DNA from: Helicoverpa zea
Taxonomy: Eukaryota; Arthropoda; Insecta; Lepidoptera; Noctuidae
Assembly (NCBI RefSeq): GCF_022581195.2
Contig: NC_061473.1
Coordinates: 1,240,001-1,304,000 of the forward strand
Reading direction: 5' to 3'
DNA length: 64,000 nucleotides
In this document: positions 46,517-56,800 of the stretch, piece by piece
Position numbering within the stretch: the first letter of the stretch is position 1
Layout: the number at the start of each line of letters is the position of its first letter
Translations under genes and position numbers: made by a program
Notes under the pieces: model-generated
What the model was told of the DNA's origin: nothing
What the model saw: only the letters and a program-made list of their open reading frames with translations
Databases searched by the model: none

Positions 46517-47488
46517 AGGCATGATGACAGTAATCAAAAATCATTAAAATAATATATTTATTAAATTAAACTTGAAGCTTGGAATATAAAACGCGCATTG
46601 TTTTATTTATTAATAATGTGATTAACATGTATTTTTATAAAATAAAATTACGAAATAAGGCAATCCGCCATGATATCTTGAACACCAATCAGAGCTCGTG
46701 ACGTCATCTCTCAAAACAACTCGCGCGAAAGTGCGCGAACGTCACATTTCGTTATTGTGAACTTCCACTGCGATCTTTGTTTTTAATTAATTAATTGTTT
46801 ATAACACGAGTTATGGAGCCCGGATTTATCAAGGCAAACAGCGCTAATTTGCCTAGAATTGATATCATAATGCTGGGAAAGTTTTTGGCATCAAATAAAG
46901 ATTTTTGTTCAGCTGAATTTAGAAATGTTAAAACTTCCATGTAAGTATATTAGTTTAATTAAAAAACAATGAGAGATGAAACCTAATCTCGAAATAGTTA
47001 TTTACATTATAAACTATGCTAGAATCTAGAGAACTATGTAATAACTTACATCAAAGTGATCTTCACAAAAATAAAGTTGTACCCTGGGCAATATTGCTTT
47101 TGAATCTCGCCTTGCAAGTTAAAGCCACTTGTTTCGTATTTTTTTATTGTGAGGAACGTACACAAATAACTTATCAGGAGTTGTTTTGGATGTGTTCTTA
47201 CACTGGGGGACCCCACAACACCTATGCCCTTTCGAATTCATATTTAATAACACAAAAAACTTAATTATTGCACGAGCGTTGTTTACTTGCGTCTTGTAAT
47301 TTCAGTCGTGACGTCACAAGTGACGATATGACACTGACAAGCGTTTTCGCGCCGGATTCAAAGTGGACAGAAAAAAATGCAATTATTTGATAAAAAAACT
47401 TCGCATTTTCTTAAAATTAATAATTTTTCATATAAAATAAACGTATACCTACATCATACAAAGGAATTTAAAAATTTGTCATCATGCC
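46517..47488 (+). mobile_element. ~970 bp DNA element, copy 1, with conserved first coding exon
   Basis: Ends AATAGGCATGATGACA and TGTCATCATGCCTATT are perfect inverted repeats. An ATG at 46813 opens 42 codons plus 2 nt, MEPGFIKANSANLPRIDIIM .. AEFRNVKTS, ending at a GTAAGT donor (46941). I associate this opening with uncharacterised insect proteins carrying YqaJ-type nuclease domains that travel with ISL2EU-like transposons; that is recollection, not a search. The rest is non-coding, so this copy is non-autonomous. A second copy is inverted at 49266-50215. Confidence 0.75.
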
Positions 47489-47781
47489 TATTAAGTAAGT
47501 ATTCTGTATTCATTAATGAATCCCCTGAGATATATGTCTTACTTATTTGCTAGAATAAAGAGAATCCTTAGTATTCATGCTCGGATATCGCCTATCGGGC
47601 CCAGAATCACAGCAGCACCTAACGGGTTGCTTGCTGTTCCAGAGTTCCAGTATACTTGGAGATCAATCTTGAATTTAACTATCAAATTCTTTGTAAAAGT
47701 GGGTGCGATTGGTAAAAAAGTGACAAGCATGGTAAAATCCCTCTTATGTACGAAAAAAAAACTTAGTTATTTCTCGCCCGC

Positions 47782-47880
47782 TGTCTTTCTTTCTTCGGAG
47801 ACTTTGGTCCCAAGTAGTGCCACTATATGACCAAAAGCGCTGCGAAGTACTAGGCGAACATGAATTGATGGAGGTTTAAT
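47782..47880 (+). repeat. Four-copy block, copy A
   Basis: Core GTGCCACTATATGACCAAAA, then GCGCTGCGAAGTACTAGGCG and ATGGAGGTTT. The other copies are at 50385-50465, 50850-50950 and 51515-51605, all plus orientation. See the findings. Confidence 0.75.
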
Positions 47881-47974
47881 GGATAGATGTTGAACCACAT
47901 TCATTGGCAATGGAAGTTTTTACCCGCCTTTCCAAAACGCAGGACTGAGGTTCTCACATCCGGATCTAGCATTC

Positions 47975-49262
47975 AACCTTCTTCTTCTTCTTTCTCCTGC
48001 CCTGTTCCCAAATTTTCATTTTCTTCCATTTTCCCCTGTCACTCGTCATACTGACACTCACTCCCTTCCTATTCATATCATCTTTCAGGCAATCCATCCA
48101 TCTTTTCTTAGGTCTTCCTCTTCCTCTCCATCCATCTACATTCATACTTAGTACACACTTTGTTGCATGCGTATCATTCCTCCTTATTACATGCCCATAC
48201 CACGACAATCTTCTACTTCTCATCTTTTCTGTAACTGGCGCTACTTTCAGACTTCCTCTAATGTAATCATTCCTCACTTTATCCATTCTTGTAACACCAC
48301 ACATCCATCTCAGCATTCTCATTTCTGCTACATGCACTCTCTTCTCATCCCTCTTTTTCAATGCCCAACACTCCCATCCATACAGGACGACAGGTCTAAT
48401 GATGGATTTGTAAATTTTACCCTTCAGTTTGAGGGGCATCCGCGGGTCACAGATAGCGCTAGTTACCTGTCACCACTTCATCCATCCAGTATTGATCCGA
48501 TGCGTAACGTCCCTGTTCACCTCACCGTCACTTTGGACGAGTGAACCAAGGTACCGGAAGTCGGAGCAAACTGGTAGGGGCATGCCGGCTAGGGTTATGG
48601 TCATGGGTCCTGAAATACCACCAAAATCACAATGAAGGTATTCGGTTTTGCTCCTGCTAACCTTTAAACCTACTGTCTCCAGTCTCAGCCGCCATGCCTC
48701 CAATCTACTCTGGACCTCTGGCCCACTCTCCCCCACCAGTCCAATGTCATCGGTGAAAAGCATACACCAGGGTGCCTCCTCTTGTATATCTGCCGTTAGC
48801 GCGTCCATTACCAGCAGGAAGAGGTACGGGCTGAGAGCCGACCCCTGATGTAAGCCAACACCTACACTGAAACTGGCGGTAGTGCCCGCTGCGGACCGGA
48901 CTTGTGTACTGCATCTGCCGTACATCGCTCGAATCAACTGCACATACTTCCTTGGTATACCTTTCTCCTCAAGGGCCCACCATAAAACCTCACGAGGCAC
49001 CCGGTCATATGCCTTCTCGAGGTCAACAAACACCATATGCAAGTTTTTGTGTGCACCCCTGTACTTTTCGCACAGTTGGCGAATACAGAATATAGCGTCC
49101 GTTGTACCCCGGCCAGGCATAAAACCGAATTGATTTCGTGCGATATCACTCTCTTCTCTCAGCCTCCTTTCAATAACTTTCTCCCACACTTTCATACTAT
49201 GTGACATTAGCTTACCTAAATAAGCATGGCTCCAGTGTTCCAGTTGGTTCCAGTCTACTTGG
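47975..49262 (-). mobile_element. RTE-type LINE, 5'-truncated, one frameshift
   Basis: Minus frame 49207-48470 reads QFGFMPGRGTTDAIFCIRQL, VFVDLEKAYDRVPREVLWWA, SVGVGLHQGSALSPYLFLLV and MLFTDDIGLVGES; the usual A of the xADD motif is T here. The frame shifts near 48455 and continues as LKLKGKIYKSIIRPVVLYGW, GWRGRGRPKKRWMDCLKDDM. This is the RTE clade reverse transcriptase and 3' region. A GAAGAAGAAG-type tail ends it at ~47975. The endonuclease is missing. It lies between the two inverted DNA elements. Confidence 0.88.
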
Positions 49263-49265
49263 ATT

Positions 49266-50215
49266 CAATAGGCATGATGACAAATTTTTAAATTCCTTTG
49301 TATGATGTAGGTATACGTCTATTTTATATGAAAAATTATTAATTTTAAGAAAATGCGAAGTTTTTTTATCAAATAATTGCATTTTTCTCTGTCCACTTTG
49401 AATCCGGCGCGAAAACGCTTGTCAGTGTCATGTCGTCACTTGTGACGTCACGACTGAAATTACAAGACGCAAGTAAACAACGCTCGTGCAATAATTAAGT
49501 TTTTTGTGTTATTAAATATAAATTCGAAAGGGCAGGTCTTGTGGGGTCCCCCAGTGTAAGAACACATCCAAAACAACTCCTGATAAGTTATTTGTGTACG
49601 TTCCTCACAATAAAAAAATACGAAACAAGTGGTACAACTTTATTTTTGTGAAGATCACTTTGATGTAACTTACTACATAGTTCTCTAGATTCTAGCATAG
49701 TTTATACTTAATGTAAATAACTATTTCGAGGTTAGGTTTCATCTCTCATTGTTTTTTAATTAAACTAGTATACTTACATGGAAGTTTTAACATTTGTAAA
49801 TTCAGCTGAACGAAAATCTTTATTTGATGCCAAAAACTTTCCCAGCATTATGATATCAATTCTAGGCAAATTAGCGCTGTTTGCCTTGATAAATCCGGGC
49901 TCTATAACTCATGTTATAAACAATTAATTAATTAAAAACAAAGATCGCAGTGGAAGTTCACAATAACGAAATGTGACGTTCGCGCGCTTTCGCGCGAGTT
50001 GTTTTGAGAGATGACGTCACGAGCTCTGATTGGTGTTCAAGATATCATGGCGGATTGCCTTATTTCGTAATTTTATTTTATAAAAATACATATTAATCAC
50101 ATTATTAATAAAGAAAACAATGTGCGTTTTATATTCCAAGCTTCAAGTTTAATTTAATAAATATATTATTTTAATGATTTTTGATTACTGTCATCATGCC
50201 TATTATCAAATTCTG
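49266..50215 (-). mobile_element. ~950 bp DNA element, copy 2, inverted relative to copy 1
   Basis: Same termini (AATAGGCATGATGACA / TGTCATCATGCCTATT) and nearly the same interior as 46517-47488 but on the opposite strand. In this copy the exon start reads ATA instead of ATG, and FCSAEFRN has become FRSAEFTN. The splice donor after KTS is intact. Confidence 0.8.
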
Positions 50216-50384
50216 TTTAAGAGGTCTTGAATGAAGGTGCAAAAAAGAGTACCTACCTAACAAACAAATAAAAATACAAACATCCAAAGTGAGAATCTCC
50301 TCCTTTTGTGGGAAAAAAATATAAACTGGTTAACTGTTTGTTTACCCTCCTACTTGCTCCCTCTGTATTTCTTCCTCGGAGTTG

Positions 50385-50465
50385 GAGATTGGTTCTGAGT
50401 TGTGCCACTATACGACCAAAAAGCGTTGCGAGGTACTAGGCAAACATGGATTGATGGAGGTTTAC
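50385..50465 (+). repeat. Four-copy block, copy B
   Basis: TTCTGAGTTGTGCCACTATA, then GCGTTGCGAGGTACTAGGCA and GATGGAGGTTTACTACGAAT. About 80 nt. Confidence 0.75.
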
Positions 50466-50849
50466 TACGAATTCACAGAGAGATGGTCAACATTGCATTG
50501 ATAAGTTTGTTTTATTTGCAAGGTTCGAATTTAAATTTCGAAATACAATATTAAACCGACTTCCAAAAAATATTATTTTCTCAATTTAGTTTTAATGTAT
50601 TCACTTCCGTGACGAAGTGATAACTTGACCTATTTGTAACAGTGCCTGCCTACTCAGTACCTAAGTGATTGTTTAATCAATAGGTTCTGAAATTTGCAGG
50701 ATTAGATTAATTTACTTACTAAAAAAAATAAAACAAACAACGTTAGCATAAAGTCAACCTGGATTAATAATTTTAATAATGAAAATGTATGTTTAAAACA
50801 ACATTAGATGCGGCTCAGAGCAACAGGCAGATTTTTCCGATGTGATTTT

Positions 50850-50950
50850 CTTCCTCTGAGAAACCATTTTGAGTTGTGCCACTATTCCACCAAAAAGCGC
50901 TTCGCGTTACTAGGCGAGCATGAGTTCACGGAGATTCTTTGCGAATTCAT
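50850..50950 (+). repeat. Four-copy block, copy C
   Basis: TTGAGTTGTGCCACTATTCC, then GCGCTTCGCGTTACTAGGCG and CACGGAGATTCTTTGCGAAT. Confidence 0.75.
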
Positions 50951-51514
50951 GAAATAGCGAAGCGTATTTTATTGGGTTGGCGCATGAAGGAACTAATTAC
51001 CCGACTGCCAAAGAAGGAGGGTAATGTTTTTCGAGTGTATGTTTTTAATGCATTGGATTGTAAATTATCTGACGATGATGCAAAATGGTAGGCCACATTA
51101 TCGTTATTTCAGAAACTAAACATAAACAAACTCTTTAACTGAATAAATAATAGCTCACGCACGCACGAAACTGCATATAGAAGTACCTACCTACCTATGA
51201 ATGACCTATATTTTCGCCTTTTTGGTAAGTAAATGTGGATCTTTTTTATTTTACGGTGTTATAGATAATTATGAAACGTATTACATAAAAACATAATAAT
51301 AGGTAAGTACAATATACATTATAGGTAGGTAATTTAAGAGTGCGAACATTATTTGCCTTCGCCACCCAAAATGTGTTAAGAAAAAAAATACAATATTTAA
51401 GTTTCTTGGGCGTTTTAATTGGTAAATGGTTTATTAAGGTCAAAGAAAAACCACGATATAAAATTAAATATTAAGTAAAATTGAGTAATTAAAATCCGTT
51501 TTTCCATTCTGTTT

Positions 51515-51605
51515 CGGAACGGATTCCGAGTTGTGTCACTATTCCACGAAAAGGCGCTTCGCGTTACTAGGCGATCATAAGTTCATGGAGGTTCATAACG
51601 ATTCG
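51515..51605 (+). repeat. Four-copy block, copy D
   Basis: CCGAGTTGTGTCACTATTCC, then GCGCTTCGCGTTACTAGGCG and CATGGAGGTTCATAACGATT. Confidence 0.75.
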
Positions 51606-52600
51606 ATATTGTTCTCGATCACATAACACTCGATATTATTTACATGGGGTGTTATTACGTTACTCTTGGGATTTTAGACTTTTCAAATAAGGCATAAAAA
51701 AATATATTAAAAGGCAATTAGATACTCTAGAAACAGTGAAATTGTCTGTCTTCATTTCTAAAATGCTTATATATTTTTTTATTTAAACATAAAAAATATT
51801 ATTTTATAATTTATTTTGCGATGCCGCCAATTTATTCAGAATTCACAATTAGGAGACAACATAAGATACCGATAATAAGATTCATGTGTAGTAAAAGTTT
51901 ATTTCTTTGCTAAATAATTTTAGGTATTGTTATTGAGAGTGAAACATTTTTTCAGTAAAGTTGAAATAAAATACCTAATTGTGCATTTTAAGTGTACGGA
52001 CATACCTGTTTATTATATTACCTGTAAATATTTGCTCATTAACTCCGCGTCTCGCTGTGTTTGTTATAAGTTTGTTACATTCTCCTTATCAATAACCAAT
52101 AAGTACCTATTTTGTAAAATGTAAGTATTTACATATATTTTTATCTGTATATGTATGTACATGTACATCGTATTGACAGACATATAATTAATATTTGATA
52201 TTTTAAGTCGAGTTGTCATACGGAAGGTCAGGCTCCTTCTCGTAGGCCAAGTTTAGGCATATTGTCGCGCTGCTTTCTTAGGAGATTTTATTTTATGACA
52301 TCTCCGCTAAGTAGTCATTTTTTGTGTAAATCCACGTGATATGACATAAGAAGGATTGTTGTTTAATTGAACGCAATCGCAAACCAACTTTATCAGAATC
52401 ACAATTACAGAGATAGTTTGAAAATTCATTCATATCATCTTACTGACATAATCTTGCGTGTGTTTGGGCGTTTTTGCTGAGTGTAAGAACGTTGTAACAC
52501 ATCATGTGACGAAAGTCAATGCCATTTAGTAGTAACAAATTATCATAACAATGATATGTAGGTAACAGTAATCTTCAAAAAGTCTGTATGCATTTATTTG
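51606..52600. other. Gene-free AT-rich interval
   Basis: No open frame with recognisable content, no repeat structure that I can name. Confidence 0.5.
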
Positions 52601-52773
52601 TCGCAGGGATATGATAAAAACGGGGATTTGATCAATTCCCTAAGGGATTTGATCAAATCACTAGATTTGTTGAGAGAAAAGATAAAATCGTGTTGTTATT
52701 TTAACATCCTCCGTGATTTGATTAAATCCCTTAGGGAATTGATCAAATTCCCGTTTTTATCATATCCCTGCGA
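52601..52773. repeat. Snap-back hairpin element: ~62 nt arms, ~49 nt loop
   Basis: GTCGCAGGGATATGATAAAA.. at 52601 is mirrored by ..TTTTATCATATCCCTGCGAC ending at 52773, with only a few mismatches over ~62 nt. Each arm itself contains two GGGATTTGAT-type units. Probably a foldback MITE. The short frame across it (NSLRDLIKSLDLLREKIK) is a result of the internal repetition. Confidence 0.85.
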
Positions 52774-52849
52774 CATATTTACCTATTAGCTGTAGATGTA
52801 TTTATATAGCTATATTCTACAGGTCCCGGCAGTCATTAATCATTTTCTG

Positions 52850-53035
52850 TAGTCGTTACGGGTATTCAGAAGCCAGTAAGTGTGACAACCAGTCTTACCC
52901 AGGGCAACCCAGTATTTGCCCGGATGACTGAGTTGAGGAGATCAGGTAGGCAGTAGGTCCTTGTAAAATACTGGTAGATACTCAGCTGCATTCGGTAATA
53001 CTTTAAACCGACTGATTTAGGAAAAAGGATGGCAG
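52850..53035. repeat. Second copy of the 39515-39705 repeat
   Basis: GTAGTCGTTACGGGTATTCA, AGAAGCCAGTAAGTGTGACA, TGCCCGGATGACTGAGTTGA, CTCAGCTGCATTCGGTAATA, in the same order as at 39515. Confidence 0.65.
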
Positions 53036-53264
53036 ATGATACATACCTATATTAGTTGGCACATTATATGGAAGGTTTACGAGCTAGAACAGCATTAGAG
53101 AGTTTATCCAGATTCGTTGGAAATCTACACAATTAAACTCCCAAAACGTAGGTACACGATTTTGCACCCCCTAACTAAATCTATTGGTGGGAAGAGGACG
53201 ATATGTTGCCAATTTCTACGCAAAAAACACCTTTGTCTGTATGTTTGAAACAAGCTATACACTA

Positions 53265-53412
53265 CAAGCTGGTTTCTCGCGGTCCCTCGGGAACTACTTG
53301 CCGTACCCAGACAAAATATACAACAATTTCGTTTTCAAATCAGGTCAGTTGTTTCGGAGCCTTTGGAGTAAAAATAAACAAGAAAGTTTCCTCTTTATTA
53401 TCTTGAGTACTC
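53265..53412 (+). repeat. Diverged SINE-like copy
   Basis: GGTTTCTCGCGGTCCCTCGG, GAACTACTTGCCGTACCCAG, TCAGTTGTTTCGGAGCCTTT and TTTCCTCTTTATTATCTTGA follow the SINE skeleton of 1265-1437. It explains the apparent small frames at 53184-53429. Confidence 0.6.
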
Positions 53413-53879
53413 ATAGTTGGTTTAAATAATTATAATTATATCATTGGTATACATTAGACTCCTCTTAGTGCATCAAGAGCGTAATCGTTATATGTCACTT
53501 CACAAAAAAACACGCAATTTGGAAAGATGATGCTACAAATCTTTACTTTTTACGCAAACTCACGATAGACAGACAGAGATGTAACGTTTTATTATATTTG
53601 AAGAAGGTTTAGTTTTATCTATTCTTTGATAATTTTCATATAAATAAAATGGACGAGTATTTATGCAACTGTATTCGTAGGGTAGTCACCTAAAGGCTAA
53701 GGTTATTAATATTTACGTGAATATTTATTAATTTATGTTTTTTTTTAAATTTATTAATTTAAATTTTCGCTATATCAATTAAAAAGTGTTAATTACTTGT
53801 TATAGTTAAAGTTGTAATGTGTGAAAAATAAATTATTATCGGAATTTGGAGTAAACGGATTTATTGGTACTGAAACAAA

Positions 53880-56800
53880 ATGAATTCCATTCTAGTGCAG
53901 ATTTTAGTGGCTTTTTTACGTAAGTTTTAATTTTTATGTTAATGTTAGGTACCTAAAAAAATACTACCTATTTGATTGTTCTACATACATATTTAAATGA
54001 TTTCAAAAATGGAGGTTCTCAGTTCCACCAGTAGGTACTTAGGTAGGATATATGTGTTTGTGCGCGATTATCTCGTGTTTGGCTGAAACTGTTTTGATGG
54101 GGTTTTAAAAATAGTATTTGTTAGACTGAGGAAAATATTGCGTTTATAGTCGGTTTTATTTTTTTTTAAGAGTTTTTTTCCTCTTTTCTCTGTAGGTATG
54201 TGTAGGATTCCTATATTTTTCATAAACTTAAAAAAAATATTTAAGCACGTGTTACACACGTGTTGCACATTTATTGGTAAGATACGTCTCACATGTAGTA
54301 GTATTTGTATTTACATGTAGATACAAAGCAAAGATAAATAGTAATACCTACCCTTGAACTTGTTTGTAGGTAAGTATTACAAATCAACGCTCATAATACT
54401 TACCTATACTTATATTGTGTACTTTGAATGGATAATTACATATGATAAAATTATTTTTTGAATAGGAAAATAAGAAAACTTCTTAAACTATTTTTAATAT
54501 CTGAATGGGCAGGTACTTAAATAATTTAGTTAAAATAGGCTTACAGGCGACCAATGAAGACTTTTTCACACAGAACGTTTGTATAGAATAAAATCTGTTT
54601 GCGGTCAAAAACAAAATCCACTAGTGTTTACCTAATGTTTTGTACTCAGGGCCGTAAATGTTAAACACTTACTTATACCTAAATATACTAAGCTAATAAA
54701 AAAACACATTTCTGCTACAGTTTCCATGCCAAGTTTCATGATAGCTATTGGCAACACATGGACTTCCTACGCACTACTAATGCTAGAAAGCGAAGACTCA
54801 CCAATAGGATATAGAATAACAAAAAATGATGGAAATCTCATATCTTCCATTATTATGCTGGGGTCCCTATCAGCTATTTTAGTTGTGGGATACATTGCCG
54901 ATAAAATCGGTAGAAAACGCACGGCAATACTAAGTGGACTCTGTTATGCAGTAAGTATAACACCTTCTAATCTATAGTACTAATATTATAAAGAGGGAAA
55001 AATATGTTTTAAAAATTCTTTCATCATTAGAAAGCTACATTTTGTGCGAGTAACCATAGTCTATATTTTATCCCGGTAAACCGTGGGGAAACGGCTAGTT
55101 AAGTTCTATAAAAAAAAAATCATTATTTTGTTTCGTCAAAAGTAATTATTACACAATATGATGCAGAAGGTATTTTAATACTCTAGCAATCCTAAATAAA
55201 TACTGAGGGTATTAAATTATTTACCTAACATTCTTGAGTGCGTATTTTTAAAACAATAAGGAAAAAGTAAAAAGTAGTATAAATAAAACTGGATCCCTTT
55301 ATTTCAGCTATCATGGTCAATAATCGCGACAGCCAAATCGGTAACACAAATTCTGATCGGTCGATTCGTGATCGGCATGGGAACAGGGCTGCATATCGTA
55401 ACAGGAGTTGTTTACGTGGGAGAAATCAGTCAGACTTCCATACGAGGATCTCTGCTCACAATGATGACTTTTATGTACAATGTTGGTACCCTGATCTCGT
55501 ACCTTGAAGGATGGTTCTGCAGTTACCCAGTTATTAACTACCTGAATCTGAGTATAGCTGTTGGGTATATACTGCTACTGTTTATACTCAAAGAAACTCC
55601 TGTATATTTGTTGCGATTAGGGAGAGAGAAGGTGAGTTATTTTTTACCACGATATGTAAATACTTTATTTACCTGCAGTTTCATAGTTAGGTTTCCCACA
55701 TACATACTTATGTCATTTTATAAGAATGATTAAGATGAGAACCATCTAAAGATAAACCATTTCGTACCTACACACACACCTAATAAAAGGTAGGTACACT
55801 AAGTTGAGGTTAAACAATACTTATTTCGCTCAAAAAGAATACACTTAGGTATTCATTTCTAAGTGACAGTTTCACGCGTAAGTAAATGTAACTAAAGATA
55901 AACGAAAACATACAGTAAAAGAACATTCTAAGTAAGTCTCACATCGCATCATCATCATCATCGTTATCGCAGGAATGCTTAATACTTTTGGCAAATACCT
56001 AATAGGCTAATCTCGTCTCAATCGTCTTAAAACTATCAAACTAAAAGCGCATTTACTTTCCAGGAAGCTATAAAATCACTCAAATTTTACCGCGGAGTAT
56101 CGATAGTAACGCAAGAAATTTTAGACGAAATTGTTTATTTGAAGAGCCAGCTATCGAGTGACAATGAAAATAATATCGACGATACCGGTAAGCCTATTTA
56201 TAATTTCGGATGAGAACATAATAAGTCCCCGCATTTAACGAGTCGTATATCTATCTCTTTTTTGCATTGGTAGTTCACCACATTGTGAAGAGAGATAGAT
56301 TATAAAGTGGACGTTTCGTTTTATAGGCGTGGCCTCGTGTTTCTCTTGGCATGATGTCGAGCGAAGCGCCTGGTACTGACGAATGTCCGACCAGCGATTT
56401 AATACAATGTTTGGAAATACTCAACACCTTTTTTTAATTCAATAAAATTTTAATTGTAATAATTAAAAAAAAAACAATTTGGATTTTATACAGATATTTA
56501 AGAAAATAAGAATTTTCAGATATAAACTCCGCCGTTTTAGAAAAAGAACAATTAAATCAGGAAAATGAAACTACGAACGATGGTATTACAGAGCAAAAAA
56601 GTGCTTGGAGTATATTACGTAAGTAAAGAAAAAACATGTTGATAACCGTACTCAATGAAATAAGAGTATATGGACTTACTATTTAAGTAGGCTTTATTTA
56701 CCTACAGTGTTCCAAAATAATCAGCGCTATACTAATACACTACTGAAATTAATTGCTCAACTTCTATTTGTACGAAGAGATAAGTAACTTTTATGAAATT

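Noticed and set aside
47516..47830. 104-codon frame ending over block copy A
   Set aside because: No motif, and it does not use the frame that is open in copies B-D.
52598..52789. 63-codon coiled-coil-like frame
   Set aside because: Spans the hairpin element; the repeated DLIKSL units mirror the DNA repeats.
55313..55507. 64-codon frame inside MFS exon 3
   Set aside because: Alternate frame of the transporter exon; the true frame gives GRFVIGMGTG and GEISQTSIRG.
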